DNA from: Bianquea renquensis
Lineage (GTDB): Bacteria; Bacillota; Clostridia; Lachnospirales; Bianqueaceae
Assembly: GCF_014384895.1 (NCBI RefSeq)
Contig: NZ_JACRSQ010000005.1
Location: 85,419 to 149,418, forward strand
Length of the DNA stretch: 64,000 bases
Reading direction: 5' to 3'
The position numbers and the translations under genes are program-made. Below, in pieces: positions 33,261-42,373 of the stretch. Each line of letters opens with the position of its first letter. Position 1 is the stretch's first letter. The notes under the pieces are model-generated. The model saw only the letters and a list, made by a program, of their open reading frames with translations, was not told where the DNA came from and did not search any database.

Positions 33261-34730
33261 ATGGGGAAACAGTATACAAACTATACGTTACAAGTTGCGC
33301 TGCCAGAAAGGAACGTCAGCCATGTAGTATCACTTTCGGGGAGCAGCACGCTGGAGGAGCTACATCATTTAATTCAGGATGCGTTTGAATTTGCGGATGA
33401 TCATCTCTATGGCTTTTTTATGGATAATCGCCCATACTCAGAGGATGCCTATTATGCACCGAGTGATGAGGAAGAGCGCTGTGCGGATCAAGTTACACTG
33501 GACGAGCTTTCCCTGAAACCCGGCGGAGACTTCCTCTATATCTTTGACTTTGGCTGTGATTGGACTTTCACAATTCATGTTCAGAGGATCGAGCGGGTAG
33601 ACCGAAAACCGATTCCAACGATTTTGGAGAGCCGAGGTCAGAACCCGAGCCAATATGAGGAAGAGATTGATTTTGACAACATGGAGATATACACGATTCG
33701 ATCCAGTGCGCAGCCCTTGACAGCCTCCCTGATGAATTTTTATAAAGAAGACTTAAAAGATCTATGCAAGCTCTATTGCGTCAAATCCAAAGCGGCGTGG
33801 AATAAAACGCAGCTGGTGGAAGCGCTAATTCATTCTTGGACACAGGATCCGGAAAGTATGCTTCGCGTCTATAGCCAGGATGAAATCGCGTATCTGCTTG
33901 ACATCTGGGAGGCGGGGGAAAGCACGCAGATGGAGGCGAATGTAGGAACGCTACTGCGATTCCAAGAGCAGGGTCTTCTGGAGATGGAGTTAGACGGTGA
34001 GCGCGTTGGTATCCAATACTGTGAACAGGGAAAGGCGCTCTTTCAATCCTACTTCAAAAGCTGTGAGGGGGAGGCAAAGCGAAACTGGTACGCGGAAATC
34101 GAGACCTTGACGATGGGCTATATGTGGTGTTACGGGATACTGGAAGAAGATTTGCTTTTCTCCAAGGTCCGCCAATATATGAAGACAGAATTGGATACAG
34201 CACAATTTCAGCTATTTCTATGGCAGCGCTATCTCTGGGAGGACTCTATGCACCGGTATATCGATCCAGATTCGGGCACAACGTTTATAAGCTTCGTTGA
34301 GAACGAGGAGTTGGATGAAGCCATATTGGAAGAGCGCGCGCAGCATCCGGTTGCGTATCGAGAATTCTCTAAAAAAGAGGTGCTCGATTACTATTATACG
34401 GCAGGCATCGGGTCGCTGGACTTGATGCAGGAATTCTACCAATTTATGGAGGAATCCGTATTCCACCATGAGGAGGAAGCGCACGCATTTGTTGTGTTGA
34501 CCATAGGTATGCTCAAAGGCGGAGCTGCCTTGCCGGACATCGTGGAGGCAATCGTTCCGCCGGCGGCGGAGATTGGAACCAAAAAGAGGAAGCAAACCAT
34601 TCATTTTTTACAGAACCTCTGCGCGTCTCTTCCAGACTATCGCTACAAAGGGTACACGCCCAATGAAATTCGGCTGCTGGAATCGAACTTGCAAGTGATC
34701 TGTGGCGGGCAGGCGGGCAAGAAAAAATAG
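33261..34730 (+). CDS. pRiA4b ORF-3-like (IS1096 passenger TnpR-type) domain protein
   Basis: A 489-residue protein. Residues 1 to about 150 form the pRiA4b-type domain (YTLQVALPERNVSHVVSLSG, SSTLEELHHLIQDAFEFADD, HLYGFFMDN, and FDFGCDWTFTIHVQRI). A short helical segment DLKDLCKLYCVKSKAAWNKT may be a SAP-like DNA-binding motif (about 170-200). The remaining roughly 280 acidic helical residues are unrecognised. Such proteins are common in Clostridia, function unknown. The ATG at 33261 follows GGGAGGA; ATG 33255 is a close alternative. It is preceded by the 83-bp repeat, which may supply its promoter. Confidence 0.7.
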   Translation: MGKQYTNYTLQVALPERNVSHVVSLSGSSTLEELHHLIQDAFEFADDHLYGFFMDNRPYSEDAYYAPSDEEERCADQVTLDELSLKPGGDFLYIFDFGCDWTFTIHVQRIERVDRKPIPTILESRGQNPSQYEEEIDFDNMEIYTIRSSAQPLTASLMNFYKEDLKDLCKLYCVKSKAAWNKTQLVEALIHSWTQDPESMLRVYSQDEIAYLLDIWEAGESTQMEANVGTLLRFQEQGLLEMELDGERVGIQYCEQGKALFQSYFKSCEGEAKRNWYAEIETLTMGYMWCYGILEEDLLFSKVRQYMKTELDTAQFQLFLWQRYLWEDSMHRYIDPDSGTTFISFVENEELDEAILEERAQHPVAYREFSKKEVLDYYYTAGIGSLDLMQEFYQFMEESVFHHEEEAHAFVVLTIGMLKGGAALPDIVEAIVPPAAEIGTKKRKQTIHFLQNLCASLPDYRYKGYTPNEIRLLESNLQVICGGQAGKKK

Positions 34731-34795
34731 CCATTTTTGGTTTATTTTCTGAGAAATTACATACACTACTGGCATAAGGAGGTGTGCTAGATAGG

Positions 34796-35830
34796 ATGAA
34801 AGAAAAAATTCGAGCGATCCAATATGGATGTGGAAAGATGGCGAAAGTCATAATCCCCTATCTCTTAGAAAAAGGGATTGAAATCGTGGGGGCAATCGAC
34901 ATCAATCCAGAGGTCGTGGGCCTCGATGTAGGAGAGTTTGCAGGCTTGAGCACGCGATTGGGTGTGACAATACGCAGCGATGCGGATGCGGTGTTAGAGG
35001 AATGCGACGCGGACATTGCCATTGTGACGCTGTTCAGTTTTATGGCGGATGTCTTCCCGCATTTTGAAAAACTTGCAAAACAAGGCATCAATATCATCAC
35101 GACTTGTGAGGAGGCGATTTATCCGTGGAATACCGCCGCTGCCCTGACAAATCGATTGGACCGGCTGGCAAAGCGGACGGGCTGTACAATTGCAGGTTCC
35201 GGGATGCAGGATATCTTTTGGATCAATCTCATCGCATGTGTTTGCGGCGGGATTGCAAGGATCGACAAGATTGAAGGCGCTGTCAGCTACAATGTGGAAG
35301 ATTACGGCCTTGCACTAGCGCAGGCACACGGCGTGGGCATGACGCCGGAAGAATTTGAAGAAAAGATTGCCCACCCACAGGTGCTGGAACCGTCCTATGT
35401 CTGGAATTCCAATGAAGCGCTTTGCTCGAAAATGGGATGGACCATACAGGAGCAGACGCAGCGCTGTGTGCCATATTTTTATCACCAGGATTTATACTCC
35501 CAGACTTTAGGGAGAGTCATTCCAAAGGGGCACTGTATCGGCATGAGCGCTGTGGTCACGACGAAGACCTATCAGGGGCCAATTGTGGAAACCCAGTGTA
35601 TTGGGAAGGTATATGGCCCAGACGATGGGGACATGTGCGATTGGAGAGTGCTAGGGGAACCGGACACAGAGTTTTATGTGTCAAAGCCGGCCACAGTTGA
35701 GCACACCTGTGCGACGATTGTCAATCGGATTCCCAGTGTGTTGGTCTCTCCCCCGGGATTTTATACGGTGGAGAAGATGCCCTACGCGGATTACATGACA
35801 TATCCGTGTCATCTTTATCTCGATGATTGA
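34796..35830 (+). CDS. Dihydrodipicolinate-reductase-like / 2,4-diaminopentanoate dehydrogenase-like oxidoreductase
   Basis: A 344-residue NAD(P) oxidoreductase: the N-terminus KIRAIQYGCGKMAKVIIPYL is a Rossmann motif of the DapB-like type. The C-terminal half (MQDIFWINLIACVCGGIARI, VSYNVEDYGLALAQAHGVGM) is that of the DAP-DH-C family that includes Ord, the 2,4-diaminopentanoate dehydrogenase of ornithine fermentation. No other ornithine-fermentation gene lies nearby, so the substrate is open. The ATG at 34796 is 13 nt after AAGGAGG; GTG 34784 is too close to it. Confidence 0.75.
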   Translation: MKEKIRAIQYGCGKMAKVIIPYLLEKGIEIVGAIDINPEVVGLDVGEFAGLSTRLGVTIRSDADAVLEECDADIAIVTLFSFMADVFPHFEKLAKQGINIITTCEEAIYPWNTAAALTNRLDRLAKRTGCTIAGSGMQDIFWINLIACVCGGIARIDKIEGAVSYNVEDYGLALAQAHGVGMTPEEFEEKIAHPQVLEPSYVWNSNEALCSKMGWTIQEQTQRCVPYFYHQDLYSQTLGRVIPKGHCIGMSAVVTTKTYQGPIVETQCIGKVYGPDDGDMCDWRVLGEPDTEFYVSKPATVEHTCATIVNRIPSVLVSPPGFYTVEKMPYADYMTYPCHLYLDD

Positions 35831-35835
35831 GTCTC

Positions 35836-35873
35836 AAGCTCAGATGACCAACTTCCGGCATCTGAGCTTTTCC
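35836..35873. terminator. Terminator after the DAP-DH-like gene
   Basis: A perfect 11-bp stem (35836-35846 with 35859-35869), loop of 12, followed by a short T run. Confidence 0.8.
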
Positions 35874-35874
35874 A

Positions 35875-35903
35875 TTGCTTTTGCCCTATGACTATGGTAC
35901 AAT
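35875..35903 (+). promoter_or_regulatory. Promoter of the phosphoesterase-nfo-pepT run
   Basis: TTGCTT (35875-35880) and TACAAT (35898-35903) with a 17-bp spacer lie directly after the terminator and about 45 bp before the first gene. Confidence 0.6.
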
Positions 35904-35947
35904 TAGAAAAAATTAGAAGCCGGCAGAAAAGGTGAACACAGGATTCC

Positions 35948-36817
35948 ATGAGAAAAGGTAAGAAGAAACGAATTGGATTGACGATTTTTTTAGTCTTAGG
36001 TATCGCGCTATGCATTTCCATTGTGGTGAGTAATACGCTCATTGTGGTCACGGAGTATACCATCGCAAGTGCCAAGCTGCCAGCGTCCTTCTCCGGATTT
36101 CGGATTGTACAGGTGTCGGATCTGCACAGCAAGGACTTTGGAAATTACCTTATACGTCAGATTCAACAGCAGCGCCCCGATATCGTCGTCATGACAGGGG
36201 ATATGGTAAATTCGTATGATTCTGATTTTCAAACTTTTTTAACATTTGCTGAGCAAGTCAGCGATCAGTATGAAACATACTATATTGTTGGAAACCATGA
36301 ACAGATTTTAAAAGAGAGCAAGCGGGAGGAGTTGCTGCACAGGCTTACGGCCATGGGCATCACAGTGCTGGACAATACCTCTGTGGAATTGTCTCGCGAT
36401 GGCGATGTCATCGACCTGTATGGGATGTGGTTCAATCTGCGGTATTACAAGGATGTGACGGCGGAGTACACACAGGATATCATGTTTACTGAAAAAACCA
36501 TGGTACAAATTTTAGGGTCCGCCAACCCATCCCATTTTACGCTGTTGCTCACCCATAATCCGCTGTATTTTTCCGCGTACGCGGCATGGGGCGCCGATTT
36601 GACTCTTGCAGGCCACATTCATGGGGGCATGATTCGGATCCCCTTTGTGGGAGGACTCTTTTCCCCGGAAAAGGACATATTTCCTAAGTACAGCGGCGGT
36701 TTGTATGCGCTGGGCCAGAGACAGATGGTGGTGAATCGGGGACTTGGCAATGGAGGACTTGGATTCAGAATTGCGAATTGTCCGGATCTCTCCGTGATTA
36801 CGCTGATACGATCATAG
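35948..36817 (+). CDS. Membrane-anchored metallophosphoesterase (YkuE/YaeI-like)
   Basis: A 289-residue calcineurin-like phosphoesterase with one N-terminal membrane helix (about 9-30), so the catalytic domain probably faces outward. Metal-site motifs are VSDLHSKDFG (D-x-H), MTGDMV (GD), VGNHE (GNHE), LLTHNPLYF and LAGHIHGGMIRIPFVGGLFS (GHxHGGQ type). Relatives such as YkuE and YaeI act on UDP-diacylglucosamine-like lipids or phosphodiesters. It is the first gene of a tightly packed run with nfo and pepT. Confidence 0.88.
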   Translation: MRKGKKKRIGLTIFLVLGIALCISIVVSNTLIVVTEYTIASAKLPASFSGFRIVQVSDLHSKDFGNYLIRQIQQQRPDIVVMTGDMVNSYDSDFQTFLTFAEQVSDQYETYYIVGNHEQILKESKREELLHRLTAMGITVLDNTSVELSRDGDVIDLYGMWFNLRYYKDVTAEYTQDIMFTEKTMVQILGSANPSHFTLLLTHNPLYFSAYAAWGADLTLAGHIHGGMIRIPFVGGLFSPEKDIFPKYSGGLYALGQRQMVVNRGLGNGGLGFRIANCPDLSVITLIRS

Positions 36818-36843
36818 AAGAACGGGAAAGGATGAAGGAATCG

Positions 36844-37791
36844 ATGGAAGCAAAACGTATATTGCTCGGATCCCATGTGGGGATGAGCGGACGGGATATG
36901 TTGTTGGGGTCGGCAAAGGAAGCGGTCTCCTATGGTGCCAATACCTTTATGATCTACACAGGAGCGCCACAGAATACCCGCCGGAAAGAGATCAAAGATC
37001 TGAACATCGAGGCGGGCTGGGACTATATGCAGGAACATGGCATTGCGGAGATTGTCATCCATGCGCCCTATATTATAAATCTCGGAAATTCGGTTAAGCC
37101 GGAGATCTTCCAGCTGGCGGTGGAATTTTTGGCTAAGGAAATGGAGCGAACACAAGCGCTGCGGAGCCAGATTCTAGTTCTACACCCGGGCTCCCATGTG
37201 GGCGAAGGGGCCGCGAGAGGGATCGAACAGATCGCCAAGGGCCTGAACGAGGTGTTGACTCGGGATACGGAGGTCTATATCGCCCTGGAAACCATGGCGG
37301 GAAAGGGCAGCGAAGTCGGCAGGAGCTTTGAAGAACTGGCGCAGATCTATGAGCGAGTCCAGTTCAACGAAAAGCTGAGAGTTTGCTTCGATACCTGTCA
37401 CACCCATGACGCGGGGTATGACATCGTGAATGATTTTGAGGGTGTGATGGAGGATTTTGACCGGCGACTGGGGAAAGAGCAGATTGCTGTATTTCATATC
37501 AACGACAGCAAAAACCAGCGCGGGGCAGCCAAGGATCGCCACGAGAACATTGGATTTGGCTATATCGGATATCAGGCGCTGCGGGCCATCACGCTCCATC
37601 CCGACTTTGAAAACATTCCAAAAATTTTGGAAACGCCATATATCCCAGATCCTGATGCCAAGGCGGTCTCCTACGCGCCCTATGCCAGGGAAATTGAAAT
37701 GCTGAAGGCAGGGCGCTTTGAAGACGAGATGAAGGAACAGATTATAAAAGAAGGACAGACAAAGGAGGAATCGCCGTATGCGGGTGCATGA
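36844..37791 (+). CDS. nfo: Endonuclease IV (AP endonuclease)
   Basis: A 315-residue Nfo protein, cleaving DNA 5' of abasic sites in base excision repair. Conserved metal-site motifs are visible: GSHVGMSG (residues 9-16), VIHAPYIINLG, LHPGSH, ALETMAGKGSEVG, VCFDTCHTHDAGYD, FHINDSKN, GAAKDRHENIGFGYIG and ILETPY. A C-terminal tail of about 25 charged residues exceeds the usual 280-residue length. The ATG at 36844 gives the normal family start. It overlaps pepT by 14 nt. Confidence 0.93.
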   Translation: MEAKRILLGSHVGMSGRDMLLGSAKEAVSYGANTFMIYTGAPQNTRRKEIKDLNIEAGWDYMQEHGIAEIVIHAPYIINLGNSVKPEIFQLAVEFLAKEMERTQALRSQILVLHPGSHVGEGAARGIEQIAKGLNEVLTRDTEVYIALETMAGKGSEVGRSFEELAQIYERVQFNEKLRVCFDTCHTHDAGYDIVNDFEGVMEDFDRRLGKEQIAVFHINDSKNQRGAAKDRHENIGFGYIGYQALRAITLHPDFENIPKILETPYIPDPDAKAVSYAPYAREIEMLKAGRFEDEMKEQIIKEGQTKEESPYAGA

Positions 37792-38986
37792 ACGGTTTTT
37801 GCACTATGTACAGTATCCCACCACATCCGACGAGAGGTGTGAGGAATGCCCAAGTACCCAGGGCCAGCGGGTTTTTGGCCAGGCTTTGGTTCAGGAGATG
37901 AGGGGGATGGGAATGGATACGGCGAGGATCGATGAGAATGGATACGTGTACGCGACCATTCCTGCGACACCGGGCCGGGAAGAGGAGCCAGCCATTGGCT
38001 TGATTGCGCATATGGACACATCGGATGCCGCCAGTGGAGATCATATCCGGCCGCAGATCATTTCACAGTACGACGGCGGCGACATTCTTTTGAACAAAGA
38101 GCGCGGCATTATAATGAGTCCGGCTGAGTTTGAAAGTCTCACACAGTATGTTGGACAAGATTTAATTGTGACAGACGGAACGACCCTATTGGGCGGGGAT
38201 GACAAGGCAGGCATCGCAGAGATCCTGACGGCGGCCGCTATCATTCTTGATGAAAAAAGGCCCCACGGGAAGATTTGCATAGGATTCACCCCGGATGAGG
38301 AGATCGGACGCGGCGCTGACCGGTTTGATGTGCAGGCGTTCGGCGCCGCCTATGCCTATACAGTAGACGGCGGGCAGTTGGGAGATCTGGAATATGAGAA
38401 CTTCAACGCGGCGTCGGCGCGGGTGACGATCCACGGGCAAAATATCCACCCCGGCAGCGCCAAGGGGAAGATGAAGAATTCCCTGCTGATTGGCATGGAG
38501 TTTCACGCGATGCTTCCTGTCTTTGAAAATCCTGCCTTTACCGAGGGATATGAAGGATTTTCCCATCTGCGGCACATGGAAGGCGATGAGGAGAAAACCA
38601 TCCTGCAATACATCATCCGGGATCACGACCGTACAGCCTTTGCCAAGAAAAAAGGCCGTTTTGAAAAGATCGCCGCCTATCTGAACGAACGCTATGGGGA
38701 GGGGACGGTGGAGCTTGCGCTGGAGGACTCCTATTACAACATGAAAGATCAGATTGCATCCCATATGGAGATCGTGGAGAGGGCTGAGAAGGCGATGCTG
38801 GCTGTGGGGGTGACGCCCAAGATTCAGCCTATACGAGGGGGAACCGACGGGGCCAGGTTGTCCTTTATGGGGCTGCCGTGTCCCAATCTCTCCACTGGCG
38901 CCCACAATGGACATGGCCGGTTTGAATACGTATGTATACAATCCATGGACCGCATGGTGGAGGTTCTGTTGGAGATCTTGAGATAA
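37778..38986 (+). CDS. pepT: Peptidase T (tripeptide aminopeptidase)
   Basis: A 402-residue M20B zinc aminopeptidase removing N-terminal residues from tripeptides. Motifs: IAHMDTSDAASG (His and catalytic Asp), LLGGDDKAGIAEI (bridging Asp), GFTPDEEIGRGAD (catalytic Glu), TVDGGQLGDLEYENFNAASA, and the C-terminal TGAHNGHGRFEY (His ligand). Length matches the family. The start overlaps the end of nfo; AAGGAGG stands upstream inside that gene. Confidence 0.93.
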   Translation: MRVHERFLHYVQYPTTSDERCEECPSTQGQRVFGQALVQEMRGMGMDTARIDENGYVYATIPATPGREEEPAIGLIAHMDTSDAASGDHIRPQIISQYDGGDILLNKERGIIMSPAEFESLTQYVGQDLIVTDGTTLLGGDDKAGIAEILTAAAIILDEKRPHGKICIGFTPDEEIGRGADRFDVQAFGAAYAYTVDGGQLGDLEYENFNAASARVTIHGQNIHPGSAKGKMKNSLLIGMEFHAMLPVFENPAFTEGYEGFSHLRHMEGDEEKTILQYIIRDHDRTAFAKKKGRFEKIAAYLNERYGEGTVELALEDSYYNMKDQIASHMEIVERAEKAMLAVGVTPKIQPIRGGTDGARLSFMGLPCPNLSTGAHNGHGRFEYVCIQSMDRMVEVLLEILR

Positions 38987-39004
38987 AGGAGGGAAGGCAA
39001 GCCT

Positions 39005-40375
39005 ATGACAATCGAAGCTTTACTGCAAAAACAGCGCCGGTATTTTGAATCCGGGATCACGCGGCCATATGCGTTCCGAAAAAGTGCCTTAACACGATTG
39101 CATGATGCGATCATTAAAAATAGAAAGCAGATTGAGGAGGCTCTATGGCAGGATCTGGGGAAAGCGGGCGTGGAAAGCTATATGACGGAGATCGGTATTG
39201 TCCTCGATGAGATCCGGGTGACCTGCCGGAATCTAAAGCGCTGGATGACCTGCCAGAAAGCTCCAGTCTCCATGGCCCAATTTCCGGCTAAAAATCGTGT
39301 TCTAACGGAGCCGTATGGGGTTGTCCTACTCATGGCGCCCTGGAATTATCCATTCCAACTCTGCCTCATGCCGCTGATTGGGGCGCTGGCGGCGGGCAAC
39401 TGCTGTGTCATCAAACCCTCCGCCTATGCGCCAGCTGTTTCGAATCTCGTGGCGTCTCTGCTGGGGGATTGTTTCCCAGAAGGGTATGTCGCTGTGGTCC
39501 AGGGAGGGCGGGAGGAAAATCAAACTCTTCTGGAGCAGCGGTTTGACTATATCTTCTTTACTGGTGGGACGGAAGTTGGAAAGGTCGTGCTGGAAAAGGC
39601 CGCCAGGTATGTGACGCCGGTGACGCTGGAACTTGGGGGGAAGAGTCCCTGCATTGTGGACCGGACTGCTGATATCAAGCGAGCGGCCAAACGAATCGTC
39701 TTTGGGAAATTTCTCAATTGTGGACAGACCTGCGTTGCCCCGGACTATGTTCTGGTTCAGGAGGATCGCATGGGGGAATTGCTGGATGGGATGGCGCGAT
39801 ATATCCACAAGTTTTTTGGCCCCTGTCCACTGGACAGGGAGGAGTATCCCCGTATTATCAATGAAAAACACTACGACCGGCTCTGCGGGCTTATGAGAGA
39901 AGGAAAGACCGCCATCGGAGGGCAGCGCCGGAGAGAGACGCTTCAGATTGCGCCCACGGTGATCACCCACGTCAACGGAAATTCATCCATCATGAGGGAA
40001 GAGATCTTTGGGCCGCTGTTGCCGGTGATCCCCTACCACTCCCTAGAAAGTGCGATTCGCTTTATCAAGCGAAGGGAGAAGCCCTTGGCCCTCTATCTGT
40101 TTACGGAATCGGATTCCGCGAAGAAGCGGGTGCTGAGCCAGATTTCCTTTGGAGGCGGCTGCATCAATGACACGATCTTGCACTTAGCCACATCCCATAT
40201 GGGCTTTGGCGGCGTCGGCATGAGCGGTATGGGAGCCTACCATGGGAAGAAAAGCTTTGATACCTTTACCCATTATAAGGGCGTTATGGAAAAGAGCCGG
40301 CATCTGGATGTTCCCCTCCGCTATCACCCGTATACGGCCTGGAAACGGTGGATGCTCCAGCTTTTTTTGAGATGA
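39005..40375 (+). CDS. NAD(P)-dependent aldehyde dehydrogenase (class 3-like)
   Basis: A 456-residue aldehyde dehydrogenase of the shorter class 3/YwdH type. Cofactor-site motif APWNYPFQL (about 111-119), FTGGTEVGK (185-193), general base Glu209 in VTLELGGKSP and nucleophile Cys243 in CGQTCVAPDYVLV. These enzymes oxidise medium-chain aliphatic or aromatic aldehydes. It follows pepT by 18 nt and is followed 10 nt later by the Tet(M)-like gene, so it is co-transcribed. The C-terminal stretch after residue 430 is short and may be membrane-associated. Confidence 0.92.
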   Translation: MTIEALLQKQRRYFESGITRPYAFRKSALTRLHDAIIKNRKQIEEALWQDLGKAGVESYMTEIGIVLDEIRVTCRNLKRWMTCQKAPVSMAQFPAKNRVLTEPYGVVLLMAPWNYPFQLCLMPLIGALAAGNCCVIKPSAYAPAVSNLVASLLGDCFPEGYVAVVQGGREENQTLLEQRFDYIFFTGGTEVGKVVLEKAARYVTPVTLELGGKSPCIVDRTADIKRAAKRIVFGKFLNCGQTCVAPDYVLVQEDRMGELLDGMARYIHKFFGPCPLDREEYPRIINEKHYDRLCGLMREGKTAIGGQRRRETLQIAPTVITHVNGNSSIMREEIFGPLLPVIPYHSLESAIRFIKRREKPLALYLFTESDSAKKRVLSQISFGGGCINDTILHLATSHMGFGGVGMSGMGAYHGKKSFDTFTHYKGVMEKSRHLDVPLRYHPYTAWKRWMLQLFLR

Positions 40376-40385
40376 GGGGTGTGAG

Positions 40386-42356
40386 ATGAGAAAGACCATC
40401 GGCATTCTGGCCCATGTTGACGCAGGGAAGACAACGCTCTCGGAACAGATCCTGTACCATGGAGGGACGCTGCGAAAGAGAGGGCGGGTTGATCATCAGG
40501 ACGCGTTCCTCGATCAGGATCCGATCGAGAGGGCGAGGGGGATCACGGTTTTTTCCGATCAGGCAATGTTCTCCTACGCAGGCCAGCAGTTCACGTTGAT
40601 CGATACGCCTGGACATGTGGATTTTTCATCGGAGATGGAGCGGGCGGCGCAGATTTTGGACTATGCGGTCCTGCTGGTCAGCGCAGTCGAGGGCGTACAG
40701 GGGCATACGGAAACGATTTGGCATTTACTACAGCGATTGCATATCCCCGTATTGATTTTTATCAATAAGACGGACCGGGTGGGGGCGGATGTGGGCAAGG
40801 TTCTCCGGGAACTCAAAACCTTATCCGAAGCGGTGTGGAACATTACAGAGAATCGACTTCTAGCGGGCTTTACCGATGCGCTGGCGCAGGAGCTGGCCGA
40901 TTTTGACGACGGTCTGTTGGAGCGGTATTTGGAACAGGGCTATGATCCGCAGCAGGAAAGTCAATGGATGGATGCCCTGGGGGACTTGGTGCGCCAGCGA
41001 AAAGTCTTTCCCGCTTTCAGCGGCGCTGCGCTGCTGGACCAGGGGATTGAGGAATTCCTTGCCGTCGTCTGCCGGATCACAGCGCAGGAGGATCCTTGTC
41101 TTATGGAACAGCCCTTTTCGGGGATCGTCTACAAGATCCGGCGGGACCGTCAAGGAAAGCGGTTAGCCTTTATCAAAATCAAAGAGGGCTCCCTCCGGCC
41201 ACGGGATGAGATCGCGGTATCAGAGAAGGACGGCGCATTCCAATCTGCCAAGGTGCAGGAGCTTTGGATGAATAATGGCAACCGGTATGAAGCGGTTGCC
41301 AGCGCCCACGCCGGCGATGTGTGTGCGGTGACAGGGCTGGATCTGGTCCGCCCAGGCGATGGGATAGGCGCGAAATGCTATCACACAGAATACGAAACAC
41401 GCCCCCTTTTATCCGCCAGGGTCCTGTACGATGCCGCTATCCCCCATCGCCATGTGCTCCAGTGCCTCCGAATTCTGGAGGAGGAGGACCCACTTCTTTC
41501 AGTGCGGTGGGAGGAGGCGCTCTCCCAGATGCAGGTTCGCGTCATGGGTGTCATACAGTTGGATGTGCTGCGGCAGGTGTTGTCCAATCGGTTTGGACTG
41601 GCGGTGGATTTTGGAGACTGTGAGGTTCTCTACATGGAGACCGTCGCCGAGCCGGTGATGGGCTATGGACATTTCGAGCCGCTTCGACACTATGCGGAAG
41701 TCCATGTTGCCATATCGCCGGCGGCGCGGGGCAGCGGAATCCACTTTGTTAGCCGCTGTTCTGTGGATGTGTTGGAGAGCCAGTACCAAAATCTGATCCG
41801 AACCCATGTGTTGGAGAAGGAACACAAGGGAGTGCTGCTGGGCGCGCCCCTTACGGACGTAGAGATTGCCTTGATCACGGGAAGAGCGCATGAAAAGCAC
41901 ACGGAGGGCGGAGATTTTCGCGAGGCCACCTACCGGGCGATACGGCAAGGCTTAGAGAAGGCGAAGAGCCAGATTCTGGAGCCCTATTATCATTTCACTT
42001 TGGAGGCGGAGGCCTCCATGACAGGCCGGCTCGTCTCAGACATGCAGAGAATGGCGGCCGTCAGCGATGCCCCCCAGATTCTACAGGATCGCGTTCTGAT
42101 TACGGGGAAAGGGCCAGCTCGGGAACTGATGCGGTATCCGCAGGAATTCGAATCGCTGACAAAAGGGAAAGGGCGTCTATCCCTCACACCCGCCGGGTAT
42201 GAGCCTTGTCACAATCCAGATGAGGTGGTGGCAAGAATCGGGTATGACAGAAGGAGAGACCGTGACAATACGTCGGACTCTGTTTTTTGTGCCAAGGGCG
42301 CTGGATTTACTGTCAAATGGGATGAAGCAGAACACTATATGCACTGCAAATCATAA
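40386..42356 (+). CDS. Tet(M)/Tet(O)-family ribosomal-protection-like GTPase
   Basis: A 656-residue translational GTPase of the EF-G/Tet(M) branch. G1 AHVDAGKTT (residues 9-17), the switch region RARGIT, G3 DTPGHVDF, G4 NKTD and the C-terminal FCAKGAGFTVKWDE are all as in ribosomal protection proteins. It is in a housekeeping-looking run and diverges from the classic resistance proteins in many places, so resistance is uncertain; related chromosomal proteins in Clostridia may have a normal translation role. No attenuation leader peptide as in tet(M) was seen. Confidence 0.85.
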   Translation: MRKTIGILAHVDAGKTTLSEQILYHGGTLRKRGRVDHQDAFLDQDPIERARGITVFSDQAMFSYAGQQFTLIDTPGHVDFSSEMERAAQILDYAVLLVSAVEGVQGHTETIWHLLQRLHIPVLIFINKTDRVGADVGKVLRELKTLSEAVWNITENRLLAGFTDALAQELADFDDGLLERYLEQGYDPQQESQWMDALGDLVRQRKVFPAFSGAALLDQGIEEFLAVVCRITAQEDPCLMEQPFSGIVYKIRRDRQGKRLAFIKIKEGSLRPRDEIAVSEKDGAFQSAKVQELWMNNGNRYEAVASAHAGDVCAVTGLDLVRPGDGIGAKCYHTEYETRPLLSARVLYDAAIPHRHVLQCLRILEEEDPLLSVRWEEALSQMQVRVMGVIQLDVLRQVLSNRFGLAVDFGDCEVLYMETVAEPVMGYGHFEPLRHYAEVHVAISPAARGSGIHFVSRCSVDVLESQYQNLIRTHVLEKEHKGVLLGAPLTDVEIALITGRAHEKHTEGGDFREATYRAIRQGLEKAKSQILEPYYHFTLEAEASMTGRLVSDMQRMAAVSDAPQILQDRVLITGKGPARELMRYPQEFESLTKGKGRLSLTPAGYEPCHNPDEVVARIGYDRRRDRDNTSDSVFCAKGAGFTVKWDEAEHYMHCKS

Positions 42357-42373
42357 AACGAGGTGAAGAAAGC

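Noticed and set aside
32806..33327. 173-residue plus-strand open frame spanning the oxidoreductase end and the 83-bp repeat
   Set aside because: It crosses a terminator hairpin, a repeat and the next gene's start, and its translation is not protein-like.
40386..42356. Definite tetracycline resistance gene
   Set aside because: Family motifs support a ribosomal-protection-like GTPase, but context is chromosomal and identity to proven resistance proteins cannot be measured here.
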